From positions 1 to 47,759 of the forward strand of contig CALUCM010000012.1 of the NCBI GenBank assembly GCA_943914555.1: a stretch of 47,759 bases of DNA, given 5' to 3'. The translations under genes and the position numbers were made by a program. Below are positions 33,863 through 42,166 of the stretch, piece by piece. The notes beneath the pieces are model-generated. The model saw only the letters and a list, made by a program, of their open reading frames with translations, was not told the DNA's origin and ran no database searches. The DNA comes from an uncultured Francisella sp. (lineage in GTDB: Bacteria; Pseudomonadota; Gammaproteobacteria; Burkholderiales; Neisseriaceae). Position 1 is the stretch's first letter. Every line of letters begins with the position of its first letter.

Positions 33863-34043
33863 ATCAAAACACAACACATATCCAGGTTTTTAATGCATAT
33901 TTTAAGGTGTGAAAAAAGCTGATTTATGAGTTAAATTATCTTAACTTATTGAAATAGAACAATATTATTAAAAAAGAAAAAACAGATTTATCGATAAAAA
34001 CTGTTGTAAAAATGAGACAGTGTGTCATAAAGACACAGTAAGC
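33863..34043. other. AT-rich intergenic remainder between the candidate sRNA and lpxH
   Basis: No gene seen. TGTGTC at 34021-34026 and GACACA at 34032-34037 form a 6-bp hairpin just after the lpxH stop; on the minus strand a short T-run follows eight bases later, so it may be a weak lpxH terminator. Confidence 0.4.
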
Positions 34044-34793
34044 TTAATCAAAATAATGAAAGAGAACTTTTCCTTGATCGTTAATTACCAGTCCACCTTG
34101 CTTATTGGGACGCCAATCTGGCAATACAAAGCGCTTAAAGTGGTATGAATGATCCTTATGGTAAAAATACTCATCATGTATTTGTGGGCGGTGGGTATGT
34201 CCATGAATTAGATCAGCCTGAGGGTAATGAGAAAAGCGCTTTTTCATTTCCTTAATACCGCTAACCGTGGCATCACTAATTGCTAATTGTTTAGCAGTTT
34301 TGCCTTTGTGGTAAGAGCAGGCGCGAGCTAGGCTGGCAACAAAATGACGCCAGATCACAGGTGAAGCCAAAAAACGTTTTTGCCATTGCGCATGGCGTGT
34401 TTTATGACGAAATTTTTGGTAAGCAATATCATCGCTACAGAGTAAGTCCCCATGAGAGAGAATGTAATTTTTGCCAAAGAAGGTGATTAAGCTTGGATCT
34501 TCCAATAGCTGAGCTCCACTTGCTTTAAGAAAATCATTACCAATTAAAAAGTCACGATTACCATGCATAAAGTAAAGAGCTTTTGTCTGAGAAAATTGAT
34601 GTAAAGCATGGATTAATTGTTGTGCAAAAGCAGTGATCGCATCATCTCCTATCCAGACATCAAAAATATCCCCCAGTAAATAAAGCGCGACATACTGTTT
34701 TTGCCACAAAGGAAGTTGTTTCATGATCAAATCATTAAACGCTGGTGTATTGGCTGAAAGATGTAGATCGGCCAATAATAATATTTCTGCCAT
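34044..34793 (-). CDS. lpxH: UDP-2,3-diacylglucosamine diphosphatase LpxH
   Basis: Peripheral inner-membrane metallophosphoesterase of lipid A synthesis, making lipid X from UDP-2,3-diacylglucosamine. 249 residues. All metal-binding motifs are present in order: LADLHLS, GDIFDVWIGDD, HGNRDF, LSHGD and HGHTHRP. A good Shine-Dalgarno (AGGAGAT) precedes ATG 34793. Monocistronic as far as seen. Confidence 0.95.
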   Translation of the reverse strand: MAEILLLADLHLSANTPAFNDLIMKQLPLWQKQYVALYLLGDIFDVWIGDDAITAFAQQLIHALHQFSQTKALYFMHGNRDFLIGNDFLKASGAQLLEDPSLITFFGKNYILSHGDLLCSDDIAYQKFRHKTRHAQWQKRFLASPVIWRHFVASLARACSYHKGKTAKQLAISDATVSGIKEMKKRFSHYPQADLIHGHTHRPQIHDEYFYHKDHSYHFKRFVLPDWRPNKQGGLVINDQGKVLFHYFD

Positions 34794-34862
34794 ATCTCCT
34801 ATCCCTTATTCTTAATCCTGTTCTATCATGAAGACACAGATTTTGTCTATGACTTAGATATG

Positions 34863-34891
34863 TTGCAAATTAGAGGACTGTCATTTAAACT
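34863..34891 (+). promoter_or_regulatory. Possible promoter of the lipoprotein-purB unit
   Basis: TTGCAA at 34863-34868 and TAAACT at 34886-34891, 17-base spacer, 32 bases before the lipoprotein ATG. Each box matches consensus at four of six positions, so this is tentative. Confidence 0.35.
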
Positions 34892-34923
34892 CTCAGCGCC
34901 ATAGATCAATAAAAGAAGGTATC

Positions 34924-35538
34924 ATGAAACTGAGATATAATACATTGGGTGTAATATTGCTGCTAGCGGCTTGTTCATCAAGGCAGATCATTACCGAGAA
35001 AGATGTTTATAAAGCAGTACAGCAAGAAAACAAAGAGCAGTTAATCTGTAATACATTTACTTTGGCCTTAGATGATGATGGTCCCTTTTACCAAGCTAAC
35101 TTGGGGGATAATATAGTTAAAATCAAGACTCAGTCGATTGACGGGAAAGAAATCAATCAAATTGCCAAAGAACAGATGCAATCCCTAGTAAAGGCAGGGT
35201 TTTATGATCCTCTTGTCAGTGAAGAAATCAAGTTGCAGGATAATATTGTCAGTCGTTATGAAAGTTGGCGGTTAACTGCAGAGGGTATCAAACATTTTCA
35301 TGATCATGCTTTATGTGTGGGGCATTTACAGTATTCTCGTTGGCACTACCATAGCCAACCTGCTTGGCAAAAGGGTCGGTTTATTAGCCAAGTGGTGTAT
35401 ACGGTGAAACCCCAACTTGATCAATGGGCAAAAGATTTTTTACGCATTGCTAATCAGCGAGAATTGCAGCATTTATCATTAGAACAGTTAAAACAATCAG
35501 ATTTTTATCTGTCCAATGATGGCTGGAAGATATTGTGA
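34924..35538 (+). CDS. Lipoprotein of unknown function
   Basis: 204 residues, not recognised. It has a signal peptide with lipobox LLAAC (Cys at residue 17) and a mature part with mixed charge and no membrane segments. A C-terminal VVYTVKPQLDQWAKDF, LRLTAEGIKHF-like (WRLTAEGIKHFHD) and three further Cys or His-rich spots are visible. Shine-Dalgarno AAGAAGG precedes ATG 34924. It ends six bases before purB and may be cotranscribed. It is not similar to the DUF3298 lipoproteins. Only the lipoprotein nature can be supported. Confidence 0.72.
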   Translation: MKLRYNTLGVILLLAACSSRQIITEKDVYKAVQQENKEQLICNTFTLALDDDGPFYQANLGDNIVKIKTQSIDGKEINQIAKEQMQSLVKAGFYDPLVSEEIKLQDNIVSRYESWRLTAEGIKHFHDHALCVGHLQYSRWHYHSQPAWQKGRFISQVVYTVKPQLDQWAKDFLRIANQRELQHLSLEQLKQSDFYLSNDGWKIL

Positions 35539-35544
35539 TAGAAA

Positions 35545-36927
35545 GTGATTGAAAAAGTGCTACTCGAATTATTAACTGCCATTTCTCCTTTAGATGGGCG
35601 TTATCGTCACCAGGTAGAGACCTTGGCCCCATATTTTTCTGAATATGGTTTAATCCATCACCGTGTTATAGTGGAGATTCGTTGGTTGAAACACTTATCT
35701 AGGCTAAAAGAAATTAAAGAAATACCAGCTTTTAGTCAGGAGTTTAATAATTTTCTTAGCACATTGGAACATAATTTTTCTATCGATGATGCAAGAGCAA
35801 TCAAAGAAATAGAATTGATCACCAATCATGATGTTAAAGCAGTTGAGTATTGGTTAAAAACAAAATTAACAGAACATGAGCAAGGTAAAAGAATTAAGGA
35901 GTTTGTTCATTTTGCTTGTACCAGTGAAGACATCAACAATATTAGCTATGCCTTGATGTTAAAAAGAGCGCAAGAAAATATCTTACTGCCCAAATTAAAA
36001 CAGCTTCTTTGTGAATTAAAAAATAGAGCACATCAATATGCCGTGCTAGTTATGATGAGTCGCACTCATGGGCAGCCAGCTACGCCAACAACTATGGGTA
36101 AAGAATTTGCCAATGTTGCCTATCGTTTAGAGCGCCAAATCAGTCGCTTGCAGGCAAGTGAGTTTTTAGCCAAGATTAATGGTGCAGTGGGGAACTATAA
36201 TGCTCATATGGTTGCTTATCCTCAAGTTGATTGGCCTGCTGTCAGCCAAGCATTTGTTGAGGGTATGGGTTTAATTTTTAACCCTTATACGACGCAAATT
36301 GAGCCGCATGATTATCTAGCTGAGTATGCGCATACTCTCTCTTTGCTCAACACGATTTTAATTGATTTGAATCGTGATATCTGGGGTTATATCTCCTTGA
36401 ATTATTTCACACAAAAATTGAAAGAAGGAGAGGTGGGTAGTTCCACCATGCCACATAAGGTTAATCCGATTGATTTTGAAAATTCGGAAGGTAATTTAGG
36501 ACTAGCAAACAGTCTCTTAGCGCATTTTGCAGAGAAATTACCGATTTCTCGTTGGCAGCGTGATTTAAGCGATAGTACGGTATTACGTAGCATAGGGAGT
36601 GCTATTGCTTATGCTTTATTGGCTTATAACTCACTTTTAAAAGGCTTAGATAAATTGCAAATTAATGCCAAAGCGTTGGCAGACGATATGGCAAAACATT
36701 GGGAGCTTTTGGCTGAACCGATACAGACGGTAATGCGTCGTTATCGTTTAGCTAACCCATATGAGCAATTAAAAGACTTAACCAGAACCGGTAAAGTGAG
36801 CGATGCAAAGACGCTAAAGGATTTTATTCAAGGCCTTAACTTGCCAGAACAGGCAAAACAAAGCCTGCTTGATCTGCATCCGGGAAATTACCTAGGTAAA
36901 GCAATTAAACTAGCTGAGGAAATTTAA
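35545..36927 (+). CDS. purB: Adenylosuccinate lyase
   Basis: Catalyses two steps of purine synthesis, the fumarate eliminations from SAICAR and from adenylosuccinate. 460 residues, aligning with E. coli PurB end to end: AISPLDGRY, TTNHDVKAVEY-like (ELITNHDVKAVEYWL), MSRTHGQPATPTTMGKE, the signature loop GSSTMPHKVNPIDFEN and LAEPIQTVMRRY. Start is GTG 35545, or GTG 35557, which would align even better with the E. coli N-terminus. Its stop directly abuts the stop of the converging autotransporter gene (no intervening base). Confidence 0.96.
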   Translation: MIEKVLLELLTAISPLDGRYRHQVETLAPYFSEYGLIHHRVIVEIRWLKHLSRLKEIKEIPAFSQEFNNFLSTLEHNFSIDDARAIKEIELITNHDVKAVEYWLKTKLTEHEQGKRIKEFVHFACTSEDINNISYALMLKRAQENILLPKLKQLLCELKNRAHQYAVLVMMSRTHGQPATPTTMGKEFANVAYRLERQISRLQASEFLAKINGAVGNYNAHMVAYPQVDWPAVSQAFVEGMGLIFNPYTTQIEPHDYLAEYAHTLSLLNTILIDLNRDIWGYISLNYFTQKLKEGEVGSSTMPHKVNPIDFENSEGNLGLANSLLAHFAEKLPISRWQRDLSDSTVLRSIGSAIAYALLAYNSLLKGLDKLQINAKALADDMAKHWELLAEPIQTVMRRYRLANPYEQLKDLTRTGKVSDAKTLKDFIQGLNLPEQAKQSLLDLHPGNYLGKAIKLAEEI

Positions 36928-39105
36928 TTACAGTGTCTTTATCCAGCTAAGTGCTAAAGGCAAACTGTTTTTTCCTTTTAAATCAGTATGGTACCCCGTC
37001 GTCAGAGACAAATGGCTATGGCGAGCAAGCGCCATGGTTGCATGAAGATCTATTTTAAACTCACTTTGTGCGCTATCTTGGATCTCTCGATTAAAAATCA
37101 CCGGGCTATTTTGTAGCCTACTTGGTATACTAAATTTATTTTTTCCCAAGCGCCGATTGACAGCTACTTCTATATCGGCAGTTACTGTTTTATTGAGGAT
37201 GTTTGGCTGTGATGTATGGTAATACCAACCAAGTTCTATATATTTTTTACGGTAATAAAAATTGCCATAAGTCATAGCAAGAAAATTAGGGCCTTGTTCG
37301 GAGTATCCGTTTACTTTAAAGTTGTCCAAACCAATTCTGAATAATGGTCCAGTGCGATAAGCCGTATTTTTGTTTGTTGAAAAGCTGACTTGAGCCATGA
37401 TACTGCGACTATAGGCCCGAGTTGCCCCTTGATAAGAAAGCCATGTGGTGTGAATTGGCACGTGTCTTTTAATATTGTTTGTCTTTAATTGTCCGATGCT
37501 GGCATATAGAGCCAAGAAGTTTACTGCGGCAAAGCGATAGCGAAGAAAAGTACTTAAGTTCTGGTGGTTAAATTGATAAGTAAACTGTGTATGCGGTTTG
37601 AAGTGACCAAAACCCAGCGAAACCACTGACCCGATCATCCAATGAGTGCCAAAGTGGCGGTAGGTACCTATATTGAGAAAAGAAGTAAAGGTGTGACGTT
37701 GAGCAATGGGAATAGCACTGTGGCTAAAAGCTCCAGCATAATTCAGCAGTAAGGAAGAGCGGACGCTACTAGAGTTCATTAAGGTTTGTTGATTGTTGCT
37801 CAGTAAAGTGCGGATGGTATCGTTAATTGTGTCAGCTTGTCTGGCAATGGAACTGACATAGATAGGGGCGTTCATAATTGAAATCATGCTTTGTGCAATG
37901 ATCAAATGAAGCTGCGCGCTAGGGTGTGCGCCATCACTGAATAAATAATGTCCTTTGTGAAAATGAGGAGAATCAGCATCACACCAGCGCGAGGAATAAG
38001 ATAAATCGCAAGTAGGTACAAGACTGTTATCCAATCCGTATTTCTTTGGATGGTTGGCTAGCTCTTTGATAAGCGCAGCATAATCAAAATAAATAATGTG
38101 ATTGCCTGGGATTTTTGCTAATGAAGTTGCCAAACTGCGGTTGTATTGGGAAGTTAATTTTTCTTCAACATTAGAAATATAATTATAGAGAGATGCAAGC
38201 CATTGATACGGTAGAAACCAATAAAGTTGATGATGTAATGCGCGAATTTGATTAGTGCGTACAAAATGATCATCGTCGGTTGAAATAAGATTGGCTGGAT
38301 CTCTGAGATATTGATCCAGACGCTGGGCGGTGCCTTTGAGTATGAGTGGACCAAGTACACTTAAGCCACCAGAAATACTGACAGTTGCAGGATTTAAGAA
38401 CAGTAAGTTTAATGGCATTAAATCAAGGTAAGGTAGATTAGGGATAATAATATAATGGGCACCAGTATTAACCATCATTTCTGCAAGATTGGCAGTAGCA
38501 TAAGGTGTGTTGGTTAAGGTAAACTGAGGGGCTTCTATATTATATTGGCCTAGAAAAACTCGGCCCAGTTGACTAGGCCCTTGAAGATAAATATCCATAT
38601 TGCCCGCCCATAGGATATAAAGTGCCTTATGGTCTAATTGTCCGTGTTCATCTGTCAGTAATTGAGTGTACTGTAAGGATGCACTATTTCTGTGCTTTTC
38701 TATAGGAGCTAAAGTGGCTCCAGTAATGGCATAATTTTTTCCACCTACTTTTACAGGAAGTGATGGTTTTCCGGTCATGGCACGACTTAAATAGTCAGTA
38801 TATAAAGGATTGCGCTGCCCGTCTGCAATATACAGGGAACTGCGTTTTCCTCCTGAACCCTGATCACTCATGCTATCACCTAAGACCACCAGGTTGCTAA
38901 ATCCATATCCTGGACGTTGATTTGTTTCAGCAGGTTGTTGAAAAGATAGTTGGTAATCTTTAGCACTACCCAGTATTAAATTATTTGCTACTAACGAGCC
39001 GTAGCGAGGCAATAAGCTTATAAGAAGAAAAGATTGTTTGATGTCTGCAAAAGAAAAAGCACTTAGAAAACCAGCTAATGTGGTGATTAATACTCTTTTT
39101 ATCAT
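36928..39105 (-). CDS. GDSL-family autotransporter esterase/lipase, copy A
   Basis: 725 residues. Signal peptide (MIKRVLITTLAGFLSAFSFA), an SGNH/GDSL hydrolase passenger and a C-terminal autotransporter barrel (about 445-725). Catalytic blocks are VLGDSMSDQGS (Ser), a Gly in NYAITGATL, LWAGNMD (the Asn block) and DGAHPSAQLH (Asp and His). The barrel is made of alternating strands such as FLNIGTYRHFGTHWMIGSVV and ends SLPLALSWIKTL. Such proteins (EstA, for example) display esterase or phospholipase activity on the cell surface. It is a tandem paralogue of the gene at 39198-41402 and shares colinear blocks with it along the whole length. Confidence 0.85.
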   Translation of the reverse strand: MIKRVLITTLAGFLSAFSFADIKQSFLLISLLPRYGSLVANNLILGSAKDYQLSFQQPAETNQRPGYGFSNLVVLGDSMSDQGSGGKRSSLYIADGQRNPLYTDYLSRAMTGKPSLPVKVGGKNYAITGATLAPIEKHRNSASLQYTQLLTDEHGQLDHKALYILWAGNMDIYLQGPSQLGRVFLGQYNIEAPQFTLTNTPYATANLAEMMVNTGAHYIIIPNLPYLDLMPLNLLFLNPATVSISGGLSVLGPLILKGTAQRLDQYLRDPANLISTDDDHFVRTNQIRALHHQLYWFLPYQWLASLYNYISNVEEKLTSQYNRSLATSLAKIPGNHIIYFDYAALIKELANHPKKYGLDNSLVPTCDLSYSSRWCDADSPHFHKGHYLFSDGAHPSAQLHLIIAQSMISIMNAPIYVSSIARQADTINDTIRTLLSNNQQTLMNSSSVRSSLLLNYAGAFSHSAIPIAQRHTFTSFLNIGTYRHFGTHWMIGSVVSLGFGHFKPHTQFTYQFNHQNLSTFLRYRFAAVNFLALYASIGQLKTNNIKRHVPIHTTWLSYQGATRAYSRSIMAQVSFSTNKNTAYRTGPLFRIGLDNFKVNGYSEQGPNFLAMTYGNFYYRKKYIELGWYYHTSQPNILNKTVTADIEVAVNRRLGKNKFSIPSRLQNSPVIFNREIQDSAQSEFKIDLHATMALARHSHLSLTTGYHTDLKGKNSLPLALSWIKTL

Positions 39106-39153
39106 ATTGAGCTCTAATTATCATCCGAGATTTGCTTACTTAAATAATAATTA

Positions 39154-39183
39154 ATGGCTTATTCTTTCTAAAGAAAAAGCCAT
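39154..39183. repeat. Long inverted repeat between the two autotransporter genes
   Basis: Arms 39154-39167 and 39170-39183 form a 14-bp stem with one mismatch and a 2-base loop. It sits 14 bases after the upstream autotransporter's stop on the minus strand and is followed there by an AT-rich but not T-only stretch. It could be an attenuator or weak terminator that separates expression of the two genes, or an mRNA stabiliser. Confidence 0.55.
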
Positions 39184-39197
39184 GTTTAAGTAAAAGA

Positions 39198-41402
39198 TTA
39201 GTATTGGTGCGATAATCCTAGCGAAAAAGACACATCATGCTGCCGCTTAAAATCACTGCTATAACCGATATTAGCAGAAAGCTGAGTTTTCTTACTCCAC
39301 TTAAAATAAGCACTAGCTTTGGTGTCAAGCCATCCTTTAGGCATCCCTTTGATTTCGCGATTGAATAATACGGGAGCGCTCATTAAGCTGGCAGGAATTC
39401 GTAAATTTTTTTGACCAATTTTGTGATTATAGGTTGCCTCTACACTAACTTGCGTTGGAATACCAAACCAATTGCACTGTTTATTTTGGTATTGCCAACC
39501 GATACCAAGATAATTCTTATCCATATGATAAGCTCGATAGTGCATGGCTAAAAACGCTTTACCATTTTCTTGATACCCTGCAACGCTGGTACGATTAAAA
39601 GCAGCTTGTAAGATAGGTCCCCAGCTGCTTTGATTTGTCTCATAAAGCGTCACTCCTCCTTTTGCAGCAAGGCTATAGGATGTCGCACTGGTCTTGCCTT
39701 TGTGCAAGAGTGCTCCTTTATACAAATTAGTTAAGCGCGTTGTTTTGGCATTGAGATGCGCAAGACCAAAATCAAGTGATAACCAGCGGTTATCATGACG
39801 ATATTGTGTGAATAGACTTAAGCCTTCATGAGCAAAATTGTATTTAAATTCATGGTGAGGTTTGTGTTTGCCTAGGCTTAAGGAGAGAGCGCCTCCTGCA
39901 ATCCAACTAGAGTTGATAGGGTAATAAATGCCTATATTAGCAAGTGAACTAAAGCTATTTTTCTTGTCAACATATACGCCACTACGATTAATACTGCCTG
40001 AATAGGCACCAAATATTTTTGGATTAGAAATATTTTGGGTTGGATTAAATCTCCAGCGATCTAGTTCATTATCGATAAATGATTGTCGTGCACTGTTTAA
40101 ACTATCTGTATGTCTGGCAATCGCACTAGCATAGACAGGAGCGTTGAAAATCGCTTGCATGGTTTGCGCAATCATCAAATGCAGTTGTGGACTAGGATGG
40201 AACCAATCACTAAACAGAGAGATCTTTTGATGATACTCAGGGGAGCTAATATCACAAGAACGAGAGGAATAACCAAGGGTACAAGTCGGTACTAGTACTG
40301 TTTCAATTCCATAGGAAGGGTAGTTATAAGCTAATTCATTGACTAATGCAGCAAAATCGAAAAATACAACATTGCCTTGAACAGTAGATAAAGCTTTCTC
40401 TAAACTACGATTATATTGGGCAATAGGGCGATCTTGTGCAAATACCATCATGTCATAAAACCATTCCACCACAGGGCGTGGTAAAAACCAATACAACTGA
40501 TGGTGCATGGCGTTGATATGATTCATCCGGAAAAATTCTCTTCCTTGCGCTGGAATAATGTTAGCAGGATTGCGTAAATAACTATCGATTAATTTTCCAT
40601 TAAGGCGAATAATCCAGGTATAAGGTAAAGGCTTGATTAAACCTAGAGTATTTTCTACAATCTGCTCGGTAAATACCATGGTACTGTAAGGAAAAAGAGT
40701 ACCATCAGCGATATTGCCTACAAAAACATAAGGTGCCCCGTGATTAATTAATCCCTGAGTAATTTGCGCTGCCATTTCAGGTGATTTATTCAGAGTGAAA
40801 TACGGAGAGTTGGGGTCATATTTTTTTATAAAAGGGATAGTCAAACCATAACGAGCAGCAAAAATCCCTGGCAGATTGTCTAACCTAGCGATTAACACGT
40901 TTAGGTCCATATTGCCGCCCCAGACAACATAAAGAGAATCAGAATCAAGTTTTCCTTGATGATCTTTAATTAGCTGCTCATATTGTTCTTGGATACTAGC
41001 GCGATTTGCCTCAAAACGAATCATACTTGCCCCACGTAAGCTATAATTGAGGCCTCCTTTTGTTCGGGGAACGGAATGTTTCCCAGTATAGTTTAAGCTC
41101 AGGTACTCCATATACATGGGACTGGCTTGTCCCCCAGCAATATAGTTATAAAGCCGCCCCAACGAACCTTGATCACTAAGACTATCACTTAATGTAACAA
41201 GATTATTAAATTCATAGCCTTTTTTCTTATGTTTTAAGTCTTCTTTTGCAAATTTGTATTGATAATTTTCAATAATACCAGCGGCTTTGTCATCTAGAAT
41301 GCTTTGTAAACCGGAAAGGACATTAGAATAAATTCCTGACAGGCTTGGTGTTGCGGTTAAAGTTGATAATGCTGTTAATAAAAATGTTTTTTTTAATTGC
41401 AT
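39198..41402 (-). CDS. GDSL-family autotransporter esterase/lipase, copy B
   Basis: 734 residues, paralogous to the gene at 36928-39105. Signal peptide (MQLKKTFLLTALSTLTATPSLS), GDSL passenger and C-terminal barrel ending VSFSLGLSHQY. The nucleophile block reads TLSDSLSDQGS, with Ser in place of the usual first Gly; the Asn block VVWGGNMD and the Asp-His block SDWFHPSPQLH are intact, so catalysis is still plausible. Shared features with copy A include the AIARxxDSLN linker, APVLFNREI in the barrel and CDISSPEYH near the active site. GAGGAG lies 12 bases before ATG 41402, a long spacing. It probably heads the pair. Confidence 0.85.
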   Translation of the reverse strand: MQLKKTFLLTALSTLTATPSLSGIYSNVLSGLQSILDDKAAGIIENYQYKFAKEDLKHKKKGYEFNNLVTLSDSLSDQGSLGRLYNYIAGGQASPMYMEYLSLNYTGKHSVPRTKGGLNYSLRGASMIRFEANRASIQEQYEQLIKDHQGKLDSDSLYVVWGGNMDLNVLIARLDNLPGIFAARYGLTIPFIKKYDPNSPYFTLNKSPEMAAQITQGLINHGAPYVFVGNIADGTLFPYSTMVFTEQIVENTLGLIKPLPYTWIIRLNGKLIDSYLRNPANIIPAQGREFFRMNHINAMHHQLYWFLPRPVVEWFYDMMVFAQDRPIAQYNRSLEKALSTVQGNVVFFDFAALVNELAYNYPSYGIETVLVPTCTLGYSSRSCDISSPEYHQKISLFSDWFHPSPQLHLMIAQTMQAIFNAPVYASAIARHTDSLNSARQSFIDNELDRWRFNPTQNISNPKIFGAYSGSINRSGVYVDKKNSFSSLANIGIYYPINSSWIAGGALSLSLGKHKPHHEFKYNFAHEGLSLFTQYRHDNRWLSLDFGLAHLNAKTTRLTNLYKGALLHKGKTSATSYSLAAKGGVTLYETNQSSWGPILQAAFNRTSVAGYQENGKAFLAMHYRAYHMDKNYLGIGWQYQNKQCNWFGIPTQVSVEATYNHKIGQKNLRIPASLMSAPVLFNREIKGMPKGWLDTKASAYFKWSKKTQLSANIGYSSDFKRQHDVSFSLGLSHQY

Positions 41403-41480
41403 ATTTTATAGAGCTCCTCTGTACTATAATTTTTATTTATAAATTAAGTTCATGTATACAATATTTAATGAGTCCTTTGA

Positions 41481-41520
41481 AATAATAAAGCCAAGTATTT
41501 AACTTGGCTTTATTATTTTT
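41481..41520. terminator. Bidirectional terminator between rplY and the autotransporter pair
   Basis: AATAATAAAGCCAAGT at 41481-41496 pairs perfectly with 41502-41517 (16 bp, 5-base loop). The outer part is A/T only, so both strands get a U-rich end. On the minus strand it terminates the prs-rplY transcript, seven bases after the rplY stop. The inner stem AAAGCCAAGT repeats the last rplY codons. Confidence 0.8.
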
Positions 41521-41523
41521 GCA

Positions 41524-42099
41524 TTACTTGGCTTTATTGCTCCCTGTTGCCGATACAATGGGCAGATCAACTCCTTTTTTAAGGGAAACGAGCTCTACTG
41601 CTTTGGGCAATTTAATGTCCGAAGCATGTAAAATTTGTCCAGGTTGAATATTTTGTACATCAACTTCTAATTGTTGGGGGATTTTGTCAGGTAATGCTAA
41701 TATTTCAATGGTATTAGCCAATCTGAAAATAGAGGCTCCATAGAGTTTTACTGACTGTGCTGTTTCAGTATTTAAAAATCGCAAGGGCACTTTCACTCTA
41801 ATTGGTTTTTTACTATCAACAATCTGAAAATCTACGTGAAGAACCAAAGGCTTAAAGGTATGCATTTGGAAATCGCGTACGATCACATCATATTTTTCTC
41901 CTTCTAGATCAATATGAATTAGATTGGTGTGAAAAGATTCTTGATTTACAGCATGAAAAATTTGGTTTTGATCAAGCGCGATATTAATTGGCTTATGATC
42001 TTTACCATACATAATCGCTGGCACTTGTCCCGCTTTACGCAGACGGCGGCTCGCACCAGTGCCTTTGTTATTTCGTTTTGTTGCTTTGACGGTTGTCAT
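41524..42099 (-). CDS. rplY: Ribosomal protein bL25 (TL5/CTC type)
   Basis: 5S-rRNA-binding protein of the large subunit. 191 residues: the L25 domain (TKRNNKGTGASRRLRKAGQV, PAIMYG) plus the beta-rich C-terminal CTC extension absent from short E. coli L25. ATG 42099 is used because GGAG lies 10 bases before it and the N-terminus MTTVKATKR fits; the frame continues to 42153 without similarity. It follows prs, the usual order (pth would be next but is absent). Confidence 0.93.
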   Translation of the reverse strand: MTTVKATKRNNKGTGASRRLRKAGQVPAIMYGKDHKPINIALDQNQIFHAVNQESFHTNLIHIDLEGEKYDVIVRDFQMHTFKPLVLHVDFQIVDSKKPIRVKVPLRFLNTETAQSVKLYGASIFRLANTIEILALPDKIPQQLEVDVQNIQPGQILHASDIKLPKAVELVSLKKGVDLPIVSATGSNKAK

Positions 42100-42166
42100 T
42101 AGATAACACTCCAAATTTAAATAAAAAATAATGTTTTGGAAGATCGCGACCAATCTCCAAACCAGC

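Noticed and set aside
33646..33912. 88-codon plus-strand frame overlapping the end of mrp
   Set aside because: It overlaps mrp and the terminator hairpin, has no ribosome-binding site at its start and shows no family similarity. The minus-strand sRNA model explains the conserved-looking structure better.
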